Under the pieces are notes generated by a model. It was not told where the DNA came from and did no database searches. It worked only from the letters and a program-made list of their open reading frames with translations. From positions 304,008 through 368,007 of the forward strand of contig DHWB01000002.1 in the NCBI GenBank assembly GCA_002412965.1: a stretch of DNA of 64,000 bases. The letters are read 5' to 3'. Shown here piece by piece: positions 1 through 9,764 of the stretch (its first letter is position 1; every line of letters begins with the position of its first letter). This DNA comes from Desulfomicrobium sp. UBA5193 (lineage in GTDB: Bacteria; Desulfobacterota; Desulfovibrionia; Desulfovibrionales; Desulfomicrobiaceae). A program made the translations under genes and the position numbers.

Positions 1-109
1 AAACGGCGGCTCCCTTTCCCTGGAGTTCCGTAAGCGCATGGCCGTGGCGACCTTTGCCCTGACCGCCGACTACGACCGCATGATCACCGAGTATCTCAGC
101 CGCTCCTGA
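1..109 (+). CDS. IMP cyclohydrolase (PurH N-terminal/MGS-like domain), C-terminal end only
   Basis: The window opens inside a reading frame that ends with TGA at 107-109. The 35 visible residues (starting NGGSLSLEFRKRMAV and containing FALTADYD) match the end of the MGS-fold cyclohydrolase domain of PurH, which typically reads like LAxKAFxHTAxYDxxI. In most bacteria this domain is fused to AICAR transformylase. Here the frame stops right after the domain, and a stand-alone transformylase lies at 4825-6099 on the other strand, so the two final steps of IMP synthesis are on separate proteins. The start is outside the window. hflX follows 42 bases later. Identification rests on a short tail plus context. 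Confidence 0.6.
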   Translation, partial: NGGSLSLEFRKRMAVATFALTADYDRMITEYLSRS

Positions 110-151
110 CGAAGCGGCTCTGCCGCCCCTGGCCGGCAACGGAGAATAACC

Positions 152-1774
152 ATCGCTTCCAAACCGCTTGGCAACCTCACTGGCCTCAAACCCAGCCAGG
201 TCACGGCCATTTCCCGCCTCTACAACAGGCGCTTTCCCGATCAGGGCGGGTTCACGTCCGACCAGGCCCGGGAGCTCGCCCTCCTGAGCCGGGGCATCAG
301 CCGCCAGCTCGGCGTGCTGATCAACCGCAAGGGCGTGCCGGTCATGGTCCTGGTCGGGGAACAGGACGGCATCTTCATCCCCGAGCTCTCGCGCCACCGC
401 CAGGCCGACTCCAGGCTGTCCGGCCTGCGCCTTCTGCACACGCATCTCGACGCCTCGCTTTTGACGCAGGAAGACCTCATGGACATGGCCTTCCTGCGCC
501 TGGACGCCGTCTGCGTGCTGACCGTGAGCCCCGATGGCGCGCCGCGCACCTGCCAGATCGCGCATCTGCTCCCGCCCAACGCGGACGAATTGCCCTACAA
601 GGTGCATGAGGCCATGATCTGGGATGGAGTGGATTTTGATTTCGGGGCCAGCGCCAAGGCCCTGGAGGACGAGTTGGCCCGCACGGGGCAGACCGTGGCC
701 GCATCGTCGCGCGAAGGCGCCGCGATACTTGTCAGCGTTTCCTCAGAGCCGAAAAGCGCGCAGGAAAGATCCCTGGCCGAACTGACGGAGCTGTCGGCGA
801 CGGCTGGGCTGGAAGTGGTGGGGCAGGTGGTGCAGCGCGTGACCAGGGTCAACCCCAAGCTTATCCTGGGGCGCGGCAAACTGGCCGAGCTCGAAGTCCT
901 GGCCCTGCAGAAGAACGCCGCGACCCTGGTCTTCGACCAGGAGCTGACCCCGACGCAGCAGCGCAATCTGAGCCAGATCACGGAGCGCAAGGTCCTCGAC
1001 CGCACCCAGCTCATCCTCGACATATTTGCCCAGCATGCCCAGACCCGCGAGGGCAAGCTGCAGGTGGAGATGGCCCAGCTCAAGTACATGATGCCCCGGC
1101 TGGTGGGCCAGAACCGTGCCATGAGCCGCCTGGCCGGCGGAATCGGTGGACGCGGTCCGGGCGAGACGAGGCTTGAGATGGATCGCCGCAAGATCCGCGA
1201 GCGCATCGCCCAGATCAAGACCGAGCTCGGCAGCGTGCGCAAGCACCGCCAGGCCACGCGCAGCCGCCGTGACAAGGCGGGGCTGCCCATTGTCTCCCTG
1301 GTCGGGTACACCAACGCGGGCAAATCCACGCTTTTAAACACCCTGACTCAAAGCGACGTCCTGGCCGAGAACAAGCTCTTCGCCACGTTGGACCCCACCA
1401 GCCGGCGGCTGCGTTTTCCCGAGGACCGGGAAATCATCCTGACCGACACGGTGGGTTTTATCCGCCACCTGCCGGCGGACCTGCGCGAAGCTTTCATGGC
1501 CACCCTGGAAGAGCTTGAGAGCGCGGATGTCCTGGTGCACGTGGCCGATGCCTCGCATCCGGAGATGTCCACACAGCTTGAAGCCGTGGAATCCATCCTG
1601 CGCGACCTGTCCATCGACGCCATCCCCCGCATCCTGGCCTTGAACAAGGTCGACCGGATCTCGGAAGAGGCCCGCCAGACCCTGACCTTCGTGCATCCGG
1701 AAGGGGTTTTCATCTCCGCCATCCAGCGCCCGTCTCTGGCTCCCCTGGTGGAGCGCATCAAGTCCCTGCTATGA
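152..1774 (+). CDS. hflX: GTPase HflX, apparent AUC start codon
   Basis: HflX is a ribosome-associated GTPase that splits or rescues stalled 70S ribosomes. The HflX signature GGRGPGETRLE lies near residue 331, G1 GYTNAGKST near 385, G3 DTVGF near 431 and G4 NKVD near 497; the protein is about 540 residues. The first ATG/GTG/TTG in frame is the GTG at 314, but the frame is open and family-like upstream (ASKPLGNLTGLKPSQ). That matches the N-terminus I recall for Desulfovibrio HflX proteins, which begin at this point. A GGAG at 141-144 sits seven bases before ATC at 152, so I place the start there. A sequencing error (ATG read as ATC) or use of GTG 314 are the alternatives. Function is sure; the start is not. 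Confidence 0.85.
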   Translation: MASKPLGNLTGLKPSQVTAISRLYNRRFPDQGGFTSDQARELALLSRGISRQLGVLINRKGVPVMVLVGEQDGIFIPELSRHRQADSRLSGLRLLHTHLDASLLTQEDLMDMAFLRLDAVCVLTVSPDGAPRTCQIAHLLPPNADELPYKVHEAMIWDGVDFDFGASAKALEDELARTGQTVAASSREGAAILVSVSSEPKSAQERSLAELTELSATAGLEVVGQVVQRVTRVNPKLILGRGKLAELEVLALQKNAATLVFDQELTPTQQRNLSQITERKVLDRTQLILDIFAQHAQTREGKLQVEMAQLKYMMPRLVGQNRAMSRLAGGIGGRGPGETRLEMDRRKIRERIAQIKTELGSVRKHRQATRSRRDKAGLPIVSLVGYTNAGKSTLLNTLTQSDVLAENKLFATLDPTSRRLRFPEDREIILTDTVGFIRHLPADLREAFMATLEELESADVLVHVADASHPEMSTQLEAVESILRDLSIDAIPRILALNKVDRISEEARQTLTFVHPEGVFISAIQRPSLAPLVERIKSLL

Positions 1775-1819
1775 CGCATGGGGCCATGCCGTGAGGCAGG
1801 CCTGAAGGATAAAGTGTGA

Positions 1820-1939
1820 TGGATCCCCGCCTTCGCGGGGATGACACATGAACAGCGCCTAAATTTGAAGTTTTGCCGGTACGATGGCTGGGGCTTTGCG
1901 TTCTGCTATCACGTCATTCCCGCGAAGGCGGGAATCCAT
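1820..1939. repeat. Inverted pair of REP-like hairpin elements (pair 1)
   Basis: Two copies of a ~28-base element face each other at 1820-1847 and 1912-1939 between hflX and plsY. Each contains an 8-bp stem around a 4-base loop (core ATTCCCGC-CTTC-GCGGGAAT) flanked by TGG and GAC. The left copy has both stem arms changed in a matching way (ATCCCCGC with GCGGGGAT), so pairing is kept. Like REPIN/BIME elements, the pair could fold as one long hairpin. The same element recurs as pairs near 13.6 and 49.2 kb. Confidence 0.85.
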
Positions 1940-1981
1940 CCTTCATATGGCGAAAGCCTTGCGCCCTTCAGACGTCACCCA

Positions 1982-2022
1982 TGAAAAGCAAAAGCGCGGA
2001 AACCCTCGGGCTCCCGCGCTTT
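1982..2022 (-). terminator. Rho-independent terminator of plsY
   Basis: On the minus strand, just after the plsY stop, a 9-bp GC-rich stem (AAAGCGCGG paired with CCGCGCTTT, plus coordinates 2014-2022 and 1991-1999) encloses a 14-base loop and runs into TGCTTTTC. Position and shape fit a terminator. Confidence 0.7.
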
Positions 2023-2045
2023 CGTCATTGTATTCCGAAAACAGG

Positions 2046-2633
2046 CTATTCTTTCTTCTTCCAGGGATGTTCCTCGCCGGCCATGAGGCGTTGGATGTTT
2101 TCCGAGTGCTTCCAGAAGATGAGGCCCATGAGCACCAGGGCCACGGGGATGGCGCCGAAAAGGCCCTGGAAGAGCAGCACCACCGGCATGAGGGCGACCA
2201 TGACCAGGGAGGCCAGGGACACGAAGTTGTAGAAGTACAGTGCCGCCAGGAAGGCCAGCCCGCAAATGATGGTGCCGGACGTGGAGATGGCCACGAAAGC
2301 GCCCACCCAAGTGGCCACGCCCTTCCCGCCCTTGCCGTGCAGGAACACGGAGAACATGTGACCGCAGACGGCAGCCAGCGCGACCAGGGTCAGGAAGAAG
2401 TAGGAATCCGAAAAGCTGGAGGCCAGAAGCACGGGCAGAAAGCCTTTGAGCATGTCCAGGCTTAAGGTCAGGGCCCCGAATTTGGTTCCGCAGAGGCGAC
2501 CGACATTGGTGGCGCCGATATTTCCGCTGCCCTGTTCACGCGGGTCGATCCCGCAACAGGTTTTGGAGATCAAGAGTCCGAAGGGCATGGCCCCCAGAAG
2601 GTAGCTGATTGCGAGCCAGAATATCGTCACCAT
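2046..2633 (-). CDS. plsY: Acyl-phosphate:glycerol-3-phosphate acyltransferase PlsY
   Basis: PlsY is the integral membrane enzyme that moves an acyl group from acyl-phosphate to glycerol-3-phosphate, the first step of phospholipid synthesis. The 195-residue protein has the family length, several hydrophobic segments, and the conserved blocks GSGNIGATNVGR (about residues 36-47), the loop around GHMFSVFLHGKGGKGVAT (about 91-108) and a cytoplasmic basic tail. AGGAG sits seven bases before the ATG. It is apparently a single gene with its own terminator. gpsA, which makes its substrate, is 26 kb away. Confidence 0.95.
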   Translation of the reverse strand: MVTIFWLAISYLLGAMPFGLLISKTCCGIDPREQGSGNIGATNVGRLCGTKFGALTLSLDMLKGFLPVLLASSFSDSYFFLTLVALAAVCGHMFSVFLHGKGGKGVATWVGAFVAISTSGTIICGLAFLAALYFYNFVSLASLVMVALMPVVLLFQGLFGAIPVALVLMGLIFWKHSENIQRLMAGEEHPWKKKE

Positions 2634-2712
2634 GTGCAGTCTCCTTTATTTTTGGAAAGTAGGGTTGGCATGTGCCGAAATTCACTACTTGAAAACGTCC
2701 TGCCGGACAAGA

Positions 2713-4755
2713 TCATTCCTCCTCCCAGGCCTCAACGATTTTTATTTCGTTGTTCAGGGGATCGACTTTGCCGATGCGAATGGAGAAGCGCTGGCCGAGC
2801 CGGATCTTGTCCCCGAAGATCTTGCGCGGGGCTTTCAGGAAAAGTTGCAGCTCCGGCAGCGAAATCGTCACCAGATTGGAGCCGGGATCGACGATGACGC
2901 CGGACCAGCGCATTTTCTTGTGATTTTGTCGGAAATACTCGCATTTCCAGTATCTAGGTCGCATGCGCTGGACCTGACCGACCAGCTCGGCCCGGCTGGA
3001 GAGGAGCGGAAGCAGGCTCTCCAGCTCGCTTTGGTCCAGCAGGCGGCCCTGTCCGCTCAGTCTGGCCATGATCTGGGCCATGTTGATGAAATCCGAATAG
3101 CGCCGAAGCGGCGAGGTCACGGGGGCGTAAACCTTGGCCCCGATGGTGGCGTGCCGTCTCGGCTCGCATTCCAGGATGGACGGCCCCATGTTGTTGATGA
3201 TGCGGTAGATGTCCGTTGGCTCGGTCCATACTCCGGCGCTTTCGGCCGACAGGGTAATGTTCTGGGTCCGGAAGAGCATCGCGGTCCCCGTCTCCCGGGC
3301 CCAAGAACCCATGGCCTTGTTGGCCAGGATCATGAACTCGGACACGATCATCTGCGCTTCGGGCGTCGACTCGGACTGCACGACCTCGACTTCCGGGTTG
3401 GCGGGGTCGCCTTTCAGGACCATGCGCGGGTCGGGCTGGTCCATGATCACTGCGTGTTCGCAAATGCGGGCCTGACGCAGCATGCGGGCCAGGTCGCGGG
3501 CATCATGCAGCATGCCGTGTGCGCCCGTGGCGATCTCGTTTTCCACTCCGGTATAAGTCAGGTTCGCGGTCACCCGCACCCAGCTCAGTTCCGGGACAAA
3601 GGCGCGCAAAGTTCCGTCGCTGCCCAGGTCAAAGGTGATGAGCAGGGCGGGACGGTCCTGTCCCTCGTTGAGGCTGAAAAAATCCTTGCCCAGGACTTCG
3701 GGCAGCATATGGCTCGTGCCTTCGGGCAGATAGAGGGAGCTGAAGCGCTGGAGTACGGCCCGGTCCAGAGGGCTGCCGAATTCCCAGCCCAGGCATGGGC
3801 AGGCCAGGGCCAGGCGCAGCCGGAATCCGTTTTCGTCGCGCGTCAGCTCAAAGCCGTCGTCAATGTCCTGGGTGCTGGCGGAGTCGATGGTCACGATGCT
3901 GGCGACCGACTCCTGGCGAGTGGCCAGAACCCGCTCCTGCAGGGCGGCGATGGACTCGGCGTGGGCCGTGGACCAGTCCGGTTCCCAGTCGTACTGGGCC
4001 CGTGCCAGATGGAAATTAAAATGCGGCGGCACGATGCCCCAGGCCTGCGCCAGGAACAGGGGCAGATAGGGGTCCTCGGGCAGTCCCTGGCTCATGGTCT
4101 TCCACAGCGCGTCGGAATCCCGGTCGTCGGGATTGGAGATGCGGGTCATGAGCAGGTTCCTGATGCGCAGCGCCTGGTCTTCGTCGGGCTGGGGGAGGGC
4201 GTTTTTGCGCTTGCAGAAGATGTCCCACAGGCCACGCAGAAAATCCTGCCCGAAGCCGACAAGGCGTTCGCGCTCCTGGGCCTTGCGCAGCTCTTCCTGG
4301 CGGCGTTCGACGGTTTCCTGGGCGTAGATCTCGAAGCTGGGCGGGGAGAACTTGAAATGGGTCTTGGTCTGCAACAGCTTGCGGCCCAGAGCCGCAAGCT
4401 GGTCTTCGGTGGCGGACTCGAAGACAAGGCTCGCAAACCACTCGATTTCCGCCTCATCGACTTCGCCCTGGGCCAGATCCCATATTTCCAGGGCGTCGAC
4501 GGAATCGGCCAGGCGTTCCCGGCGACCGTTGTGCGTGCGCAGCAGGTCGAGCATTTCCTGTCGGCTGGCGCCGGACGAACATTGAGGTCCAATCCAGGGC
4601 AGAACCCGGGACAGGGGGAGCTTGAGCTCCCGTTGTCCCGCCGTGAAGACCCGCAAGCGGGGTCCCTGGACATCCAGGATCCAGGCCACGACGGGCTGGT
4701 TGTCCTGCAGAAACTCGATGATGCATCCTGGCTGCAGGGAAAGGAAAGTGGACAT
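2713..4755 (-). CDS. RNB-domain 3'-5' exoribonuclease (RNase II/R family)
   Basis: The 680-residue protein carries the catalytic RNB domain of the RNase II/RNase R family. The acidic metal-binding block TIDSASTQDIDDGF lies near residues 288-302, followed by typical blocks such as EFMILANKAM and PLRRYSDFINM. The N-terminal ~250 residues do not look like an ordinary cold-shock pair and probably hold a divergent RNA-binding or helix-rich region. A small beta-barrel (S1-like) region may end the protein. Expected role is processive degradation of RNA from the 3' end. It is not clearly RNase R or RNase II, so no symbol is given. The SD is weak (AAGG six bases before ATG). It follows AICAR transformylase on the same strand after two GC-rich dyads. 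Confidence 0.85.
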   Translation of the reverse strand: MSTFLSLQPGCIIEFLQDNQPVVAWILDVQGPRLRVFTAGQRELKLPLSRVLPWIGPQCSSGASRQEMLDLLRTHNGRRERLADSVDALEIWDLAQGEVDEAEIEWFASLVFESATEDQLAALGRKLLQTKTHFKFSPPSFEIYAQETVERRQEELRKAQERERLVGFGQDFLRGLWDIFCKRKNALPQPDEDQALRIRNLLMTRISNPDDRDSDALWKTMSQGLPEDPYLPLFLAQAWGIVPPHFNFHLARAQYDWEPDWSTAHAESIAALQERVLATRQESVASIVTIDSASTQDIDDGFELTRDENGFRLRLALACPCLGWEFGSPLDRAVLQRFSSLYLPEGTSHMLPEVLGKDFFSLNEGQDRPALLITFDLGSDGTLRAFVPELSWVRVTANLTYTGVENEIATGAHGMLHDARDLARMLRQARICEHAVIMDQPDPRMVLKGDPANPEVEVVQSESTPEAQMIVSEFMILANKAMGSWARETGTAMLFRTQNITLSAESAGVWTEPTDIYRIINNMGPSILECEPRRHATIGAKVYAPVTSPLRRYSDFINMAQIMARLSGQGRLLDQSELESLLPLLSSRAELVGQVQRMRPRYWKCEYFRQNHKKMRWSGVIVDPGSNLVTISLPELQLFLKAPRKIFGDKIRLGQRFSIRIGKVDPLNNEIKIVEAWEEE

Positions 4756-4781
4756 ACAGGGCCTTATGCGCAGTGCGCGTG

Positions 4782-4824
4782 AGCCGGCCTGGCCGGCTCG
4801 GGTGAACGGCCCGGGGGCCGTTTT

Positions 4825-4826
<2 letters not shown>
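4782..4826. terminator. Two adjacent GC-rich dyads between AICAR transformylase and RNB gene
   Basis: A 7-bp dyad (GAGCCGG...CCGGCTC, 4781-4799) lies next to a second one (AACGGCCC...GGGCCGTT, 4805-4822) that is followed by a T run on the plus strand. Both flanking genes are on the minus strand, where the T run is on the wrong side, so these may attenuate or stabilise RNA rather than terminate it. Confidence 0.4.
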
Positions 4827-6099
<1,273 letters not shown>

Positions 6100-6283
6100 A
6101 TATATTCTCCGAAAAGAGGATTTGACGTCGTCAGGCGGCGGAGGGTGCCGCACGAATCCATGTGCCCCTAGCACAGCCCGGACTGGACGGCAAATTCAGC
6201 ACCAGGGCGGAATTCGGCGACGGGGGTGCTTTCCGGCGGGAATTTTTAAGTTTTAGCGCACCAAGGGCAACCGATTGCGCAAA

Positions 6284-6312
6284 TTGACTTCACTCCGGGC
6301 TTCTCATAAAGA
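6284..6312 (+). promoter_or_regulatory. Candidate sigma-70 promoter of purA
   Basis: TTGACT at 6284-6289 and TAAAGA at 6307-6312 are 17 bases apart, ending about 58 bases before the purA start. The -35 is good and the -10 poor (three of six), so this is a candidate only. Confidence 0.35.
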
Positions 6313-6370
6313 AGGGAGCCATTTGCCATTGCGCTGACGGCCAATACATCAAGACGAGGAGATCGGATTC

Positions 6371-7645
6371 ATGGCGAATATCGTAGTCATGGGCGCCCAG
6401 TGGGGCGATGAAGGAAAGGGCAAGATCGTTGATCTGCTGACCACTGACGTGGCCGCCATCGTGCGCTTTCAAGGTGGGAACAATGCCGGGCACACTCTTG
6501 TGGTGAATGGCAAGCAGACCATATTGCATCTTATTCCGTCCGGCATCCTGCATCAGGGCAAGAAATGCATGATCGGCAACGGCGTGGTGCTGGACCCGTT
6601 CGTGTTCTGCCTGGAGATGGACAAGCTCGCAGCCTCCGGCATTGATGTCAGCCCCGAGCGGCTCATGATCAGCAAGAAGACCCAGCTCATCCTGCCGTAT
6701 CATTGCGCCATCGACGGCGCGCGCGAAAATTTCAAGAGCGGCTCCGACAAGATCGGCACCACTGGGCGGGGCATCGGCCCCTGCTATGAAGACAAGGTCG
6801 CCCGCATCGGCATCCGCGCCGCGGACCTGGCCGACGAGACCCTGCTCAGGCACAAGATCGAAAAGGCCCTGGTGGAAAAGAACGCCCTGCTCACTGGCCT
6901 CTACGGTCAGGAGCCCATGTCGGCGCAGCGGATCTTCGATGACCTGCTGCCCGTGGCCCGCCGCCTGGTGCCGTATCTGGGCGACGTGTCCTCGGCCATC
7001 CAGGAATACGCCACCAAGGGAGTGCTTTTCGAGGGCGCCCAGGGCACGCATCTGGACATCGACCACGGCACCTATCCCTTCGTGACCTCCTCCAATACCG
7101 TGGCCGGCAACGCCTCGGCCGGATCAGGCTGCTCGCCCCGCATGCTCGACCGCATCGTGGCCATCGTCAAGGCCTACACCACTCGCGTGGGCGCCGGCCC
7201 GTTTCCCACGGAACTTTCCGATGGCGCTGGTGCGTACATGCAGGAAAAGGGCGCCGAATTCGGAGCGACCACGGGCCGCAAGCGTCGCTGCGGCTGGCTG
7301 GACATGGTGGTTCTGCGCGAATCCCAGCGTCTGAACGGCCCCACGGAGATCGCCCTGACCAAGCTCGACGTCCTGGGCGGCCTGGATGAGCTGAAGCTCT
7401 GCGTGGCCTACCGCTACAAGGGCCAGGAGGTCGCCTATCCGCCCCAGGAAGAAAACGGCATGGCCTATGTGGAGCCGGTCTACGAGAGCATGCCCGGCTG
7501 GCGGGAAGACATCTCCGGCTGCCGGACCTATGCCGACCTGCCGCAGGCCACGCGCGACTATATCGCCCGTATCGAGGAGATCCTGGATATCCCGGTGGCA
7601 ATCGTTTCCGTGGGCCCGGATCGGGACCAGACCATTCTGCGCTAA
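6371..7645 (+). CDS. purA: Adenylosuccinate synthetase
   Basis: PurA condenses IMP with aspartate using GTP, the first committed step to AMP. The 424-residue protein has the family length, the P-loop GDEGKGK at residues 13-19, the IMP/aspartate loop block QGGNNAGHT, and the GTP-specificity block TKLDVL. The ATG at 6371 is preceded by GAGGAG. A clear terminator follows, so it is probably a single-gene unit, divergent from the AICAR transformylase that feeds the same pathway. Confidence 0.98.
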   Translation: MANIVVMGAQWGDEGKGKIVDLLTTDVAAIVRFQGGNNAGHTLVVNGKQTILHLIPSGILHQGKKCMIGNGVVLDPFVFCLEMDKLAASGIDVSPERLMISKKTQLILPYHCAIDGARENFKSGSDKIGTTGRGIGPCYEDKVARIGIRAADLADETLLRHKIEKALVEKNALLTGLYGQEPMSAQRIFDDLLPVARRLVPYLGDVSSAIQEYATKGVLFEGAQGTHLDIDHGTYPFVTSSNTVAGNASAGSGCSPRMLDRIVAIVKAYTTRVGAGPFPTELSDGAGAYMQEKGAEFGATTGRKRRCGWLDMVVLRESQRLNGPTEIALTKLDVLGGLDELKLCVAYRYKGQEVAYPPQEENGMAYVEPVYESMPGWREDISGCRTYADLPQATRDYIARIEEILDIPVAIVSVGPDRDQTILR

Positions 7646-7648
7646 TCA

Positions 7649-7672
7649 GGGGAGGTTCGCCTCCCTTTTTTT
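7649..7672 (+). terminator. Rho-independent terminator after purA
   Basis: A GGGAGG-TTCG-CCTCCC hairpin with a UUCG tetraloop is followed directly by seven T residues, four bases after the purA stop. Confidence 0.9.
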
Positions 7673-7677
7673 ATCAT

Positions 7678-8523
7678 ATGCCTATACCCTGGCACCACAC
7701 CATCACCACCCAACCCCGCATCGCGGGGTTTTTGGACCGGCTGGCCTCGGCTCCGCCCAGATCCCTGCTGCTCGAAGGCGGGACTGTGGAGGAGCGCCTG
7801 GCTCTTGGCCTCTTTTGGGCTGCCCGGCTCATGTGCCCCGAGGCCAAGCCGCCGTGCGGAGAGTGCCGGATCTGCCTGCAGCTCGCCGATGACGCCTGTC
7901 GCGACCTTTTTCTGCTGAACGGCGCCGAAGGCTCCATAAGCATCGACACCATCAGGGAAGTACGCGCCGTGCTTGGCGATCCGCCCGCAGGACGGGGGCC
8001 GCGCGTGGTCATCCTGGCCGAGGCCCAGGCCCTGGGCGATGGGGCGGCCAACGCCCTGCTCAAGTCCCTGGAAGAGCCCCGGCCCGGCAATGTCTTCGTC
8101 CTGCTGGCTCCGAGCCGCGAAATTCTGCTGCCGACCCTGGTCTCCCGCAGTTTCGTGCTTACCTTGGGCTGGCCCCGCAGCGCCCAGGATGATCCAGACC
8201 TGCGGGACTGGACCGTGGCCCTTGGCGAGTTCATTCAGTCCGGCAAGGGCGCGTGGCTTGAATGGACGGGCCGCAAAGGCAACGTGGACGCGCGCCTGGC
8301 CGACGCCATCCTGCGGGAGGTGCAGCGTAGTCTGGTCCAGGCCGGCTACGGCAACCCCCTGACCGATCTGGCCCGGCTGCTGGCCGCGCGCCTGGATGTG
8401 GTCGCGGTGCGGCAGGTGGGCGTTGTTGTCGAAAATGCATTGGAAAGCCTGGAAGTGGGCGCCAATCCGGCCGTGGTGCTGGAATGGACGGCCATGCGTA
8501 TGTGGAACCTTCTGCACAAATAA
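7678..8523 (+). CDS. holB: DNA polymerase III delta' subunit-like (clamp loader)
   Basis: The 281-residue protein resembles the delta' subunit of the clamp loader. It has a degenerate P-loop region near residues 30-40, a four-cysteine zinc module (CPEAKPPCGECRIC, about residues 57-70), and the sensor-type block GDGAANALLKSLEEP. The missing Walker A lysine fits delta', which does not bind ATP productively. It is shorter than E. coli HolB (about 334), mostly at the C-terminus. serB starts five bases after its stop, so the two are probably co-transcribed with fxsA. Confidence 0.85.
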   Translation: MPIPWHHTITTQPRIAGFLDRLASAPPRSLLLEGGTVEERLALGLFWAARLMCPEAKPPCGECRICLQLADDACRDLFLLNGAEGSISIDTIREVRAVLGDPPAGRGPRVVILAEAQALGDGAANALLKSLEEPRPGNVFVLLAPSREILLPTLVSRSFVLTLGWPRSAQDDPDLRDWTVALGEFIQSGKGAWLEWTGRKGNVDARLADAILREVQRSLVQAGYGNPLTDLARLLAARLDVVAVRQVGVVVENALESLEVGANPAVVLEWTAMRMWNLLHK

Positions 8524-8528
8524 AGAGT

Positions 8529-9764
8529 ATGCGCGAAATCATTCTCATTCAAATCTCCGGCACCGACCGGGACGGTCTCCTGGCTGGAATCATGGGCCAG
8601 CTGGCCGCCTCGGGTGTGACCATTCTCGACATCAGCCAGTCCGTCATCCACGACGACCTCTCGCTCGGCGTGCTCATCGAAGTACCGCGCGAGAACGAAT
8701 CCTCGCCCATCCTCAAAGACCTTCTCTTCTGGGCCCACAATCAGGGGCTGCACCTCAAGTTTTCACCCGTGACCGAGGACGACTACGAGCGCTGGGTCGG
8801 CATGCAGGGGCGCAAGCGTCACATCGTGACCGTGCTCGGCCGGACCATCACCGCGGCCAACCTGGCGGCCATGGCCGCGGTCATCACCGCCAACGGCCTG
8901 AGCATCGACTGCATCACCCGTCTGTCGGGCCGCAGATCCCTGGCCCAGCCCCCGGCCATGCCCCGGTCCTGCCTGGAGTTTTCCGTGCGCGGCACGCCGA
9001 CCGACATTTCAGCCATGCGCGCCGCCTTTCTGGATCTGTCCAGGGAGCAGGGCATCGACATCGGTTTTCAGGAAGACAACGCCTTCCGCCGCATCCGCCG
9101 TCTGGTCTGTTTCGACATGGATTCGACCCTGATCCAGGCCGAGGTCATCGACGAGCTGGCCAAGCGGGCGGGAGTGGGCGAGCAGGTCGCGGCCATCACC
9201 GAGGCGGCCATGCGCGGGGAGCTCGATTTCGCCCAGAGCCTGCGCAAGCGGGTCGGCCTGCTCAAGGGGCTGCCAGAGGCAGTGCTGCAGGATGTCGCCG
9301 CGACCCTGCCCATGACCGAAGGCGCGGAGCGGCTCATTCGCACCTTGAAGAGTCTGGGCTACACCATCGCCATCCTGTCCGGCGGATTCAATTATTTCGG
9401 CCGCCGCCTGCAGGACATGCTTGGCATCGACTACGTGCATGCCAATGAGCTCGAGATCCGTGACGGCTTCCTGACCGGCGGACTGGTCGGCGAGATTGTC
9501 GACGGCGCGGGCAAGGCGCGGCTCCTCAAAGCCATCGCCGCCAAGGAAAACATTTCTCTGTCGCAGGTCATCGCCGTGGGCGACGGGGCCAACGACCTGC
9601 CCATGCTTGACGTGGCGGGTCTTGGCATTGCCTTTCACGCCAAACCCGTGGTCCGCCAGGGCGCGGGGCAGGCCATCTCCAACGTGGGCCTCGACGGAGT
9701 ACTTTATTTTCTGGGCCTGCGGGACCGCGAGACCGTGGACCAGCTGTCCGGCCGGGAGGTATGA
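8529..9764 (+). CDS. serB: Phosphoserine phosphatase with N-terminal ACT domains
   Basis: SerB hydrolyses O-phosphoserine to serine, the last step of serine synthesis. The 411-residue protein has two ACT-like domains in residues 1-185 (first starting with IQISGTDRDGLLAGIMGQL), then a HAD phosphatase domain with the nucleophile motif FDMDSTL near residue 195, an SGGF block and GDGANDLPML. ATG at 8529 is chosen over an upstream in-frame ATG at 8484 that lies inside holB, because homologues start at the ACT domain. The ACT pair suggests amino-acid feedback. The stop overlaps the fxsA start. Confidence 0.95.
   Translation: MREIILIQISGTDRDGLLAGIMGQLAASGVTILDISQSVIHDDLSLGVLIEVPRENESSPILKDLLFWAHNQGLHLKFSPVTEDDYERWVGMQGRKRHIVTVLGRTITAANLAAMAAVITANGLSIDCITRLSGRRSLAQPPAMPRSCLEFSVRGTPTDISAMRAAFLDLSREQGIDIGFQEDNAFRRIRRLVCFDMDSTLIQAEVIDELAKRAGVGEQVAAITEAAMRGELDFAQSLRKRVGLLKGLPEAVLQDVAATLPMTEGAERLIRTLKSLGYTIAILSGGFNYFGRRLQDMLGIDYVHANELEIRDGFLTGGLVGEIVDGAGKARLLKAIAAKENISLSQVIAVGDGANDLPMLDVAGLGIAFHAKPVVRQGAGQAISNVGLDGVLYFLGLRDRETVDQLSGREV

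Noticed and set aside
314..1774. hflX starting at GTG 314
   Set aside because: It would remove 54 residues that look conserved, and no good SD precedes 314, while GGAG is correctly placed for 152.
2632..4782. 716-codon open frame opposite the RNB ribonuclease gene
   Set aside because: Composition is the mirror of a GC-rich coding strand; no family motifs, and the opposite frame has clear RNB motifs.
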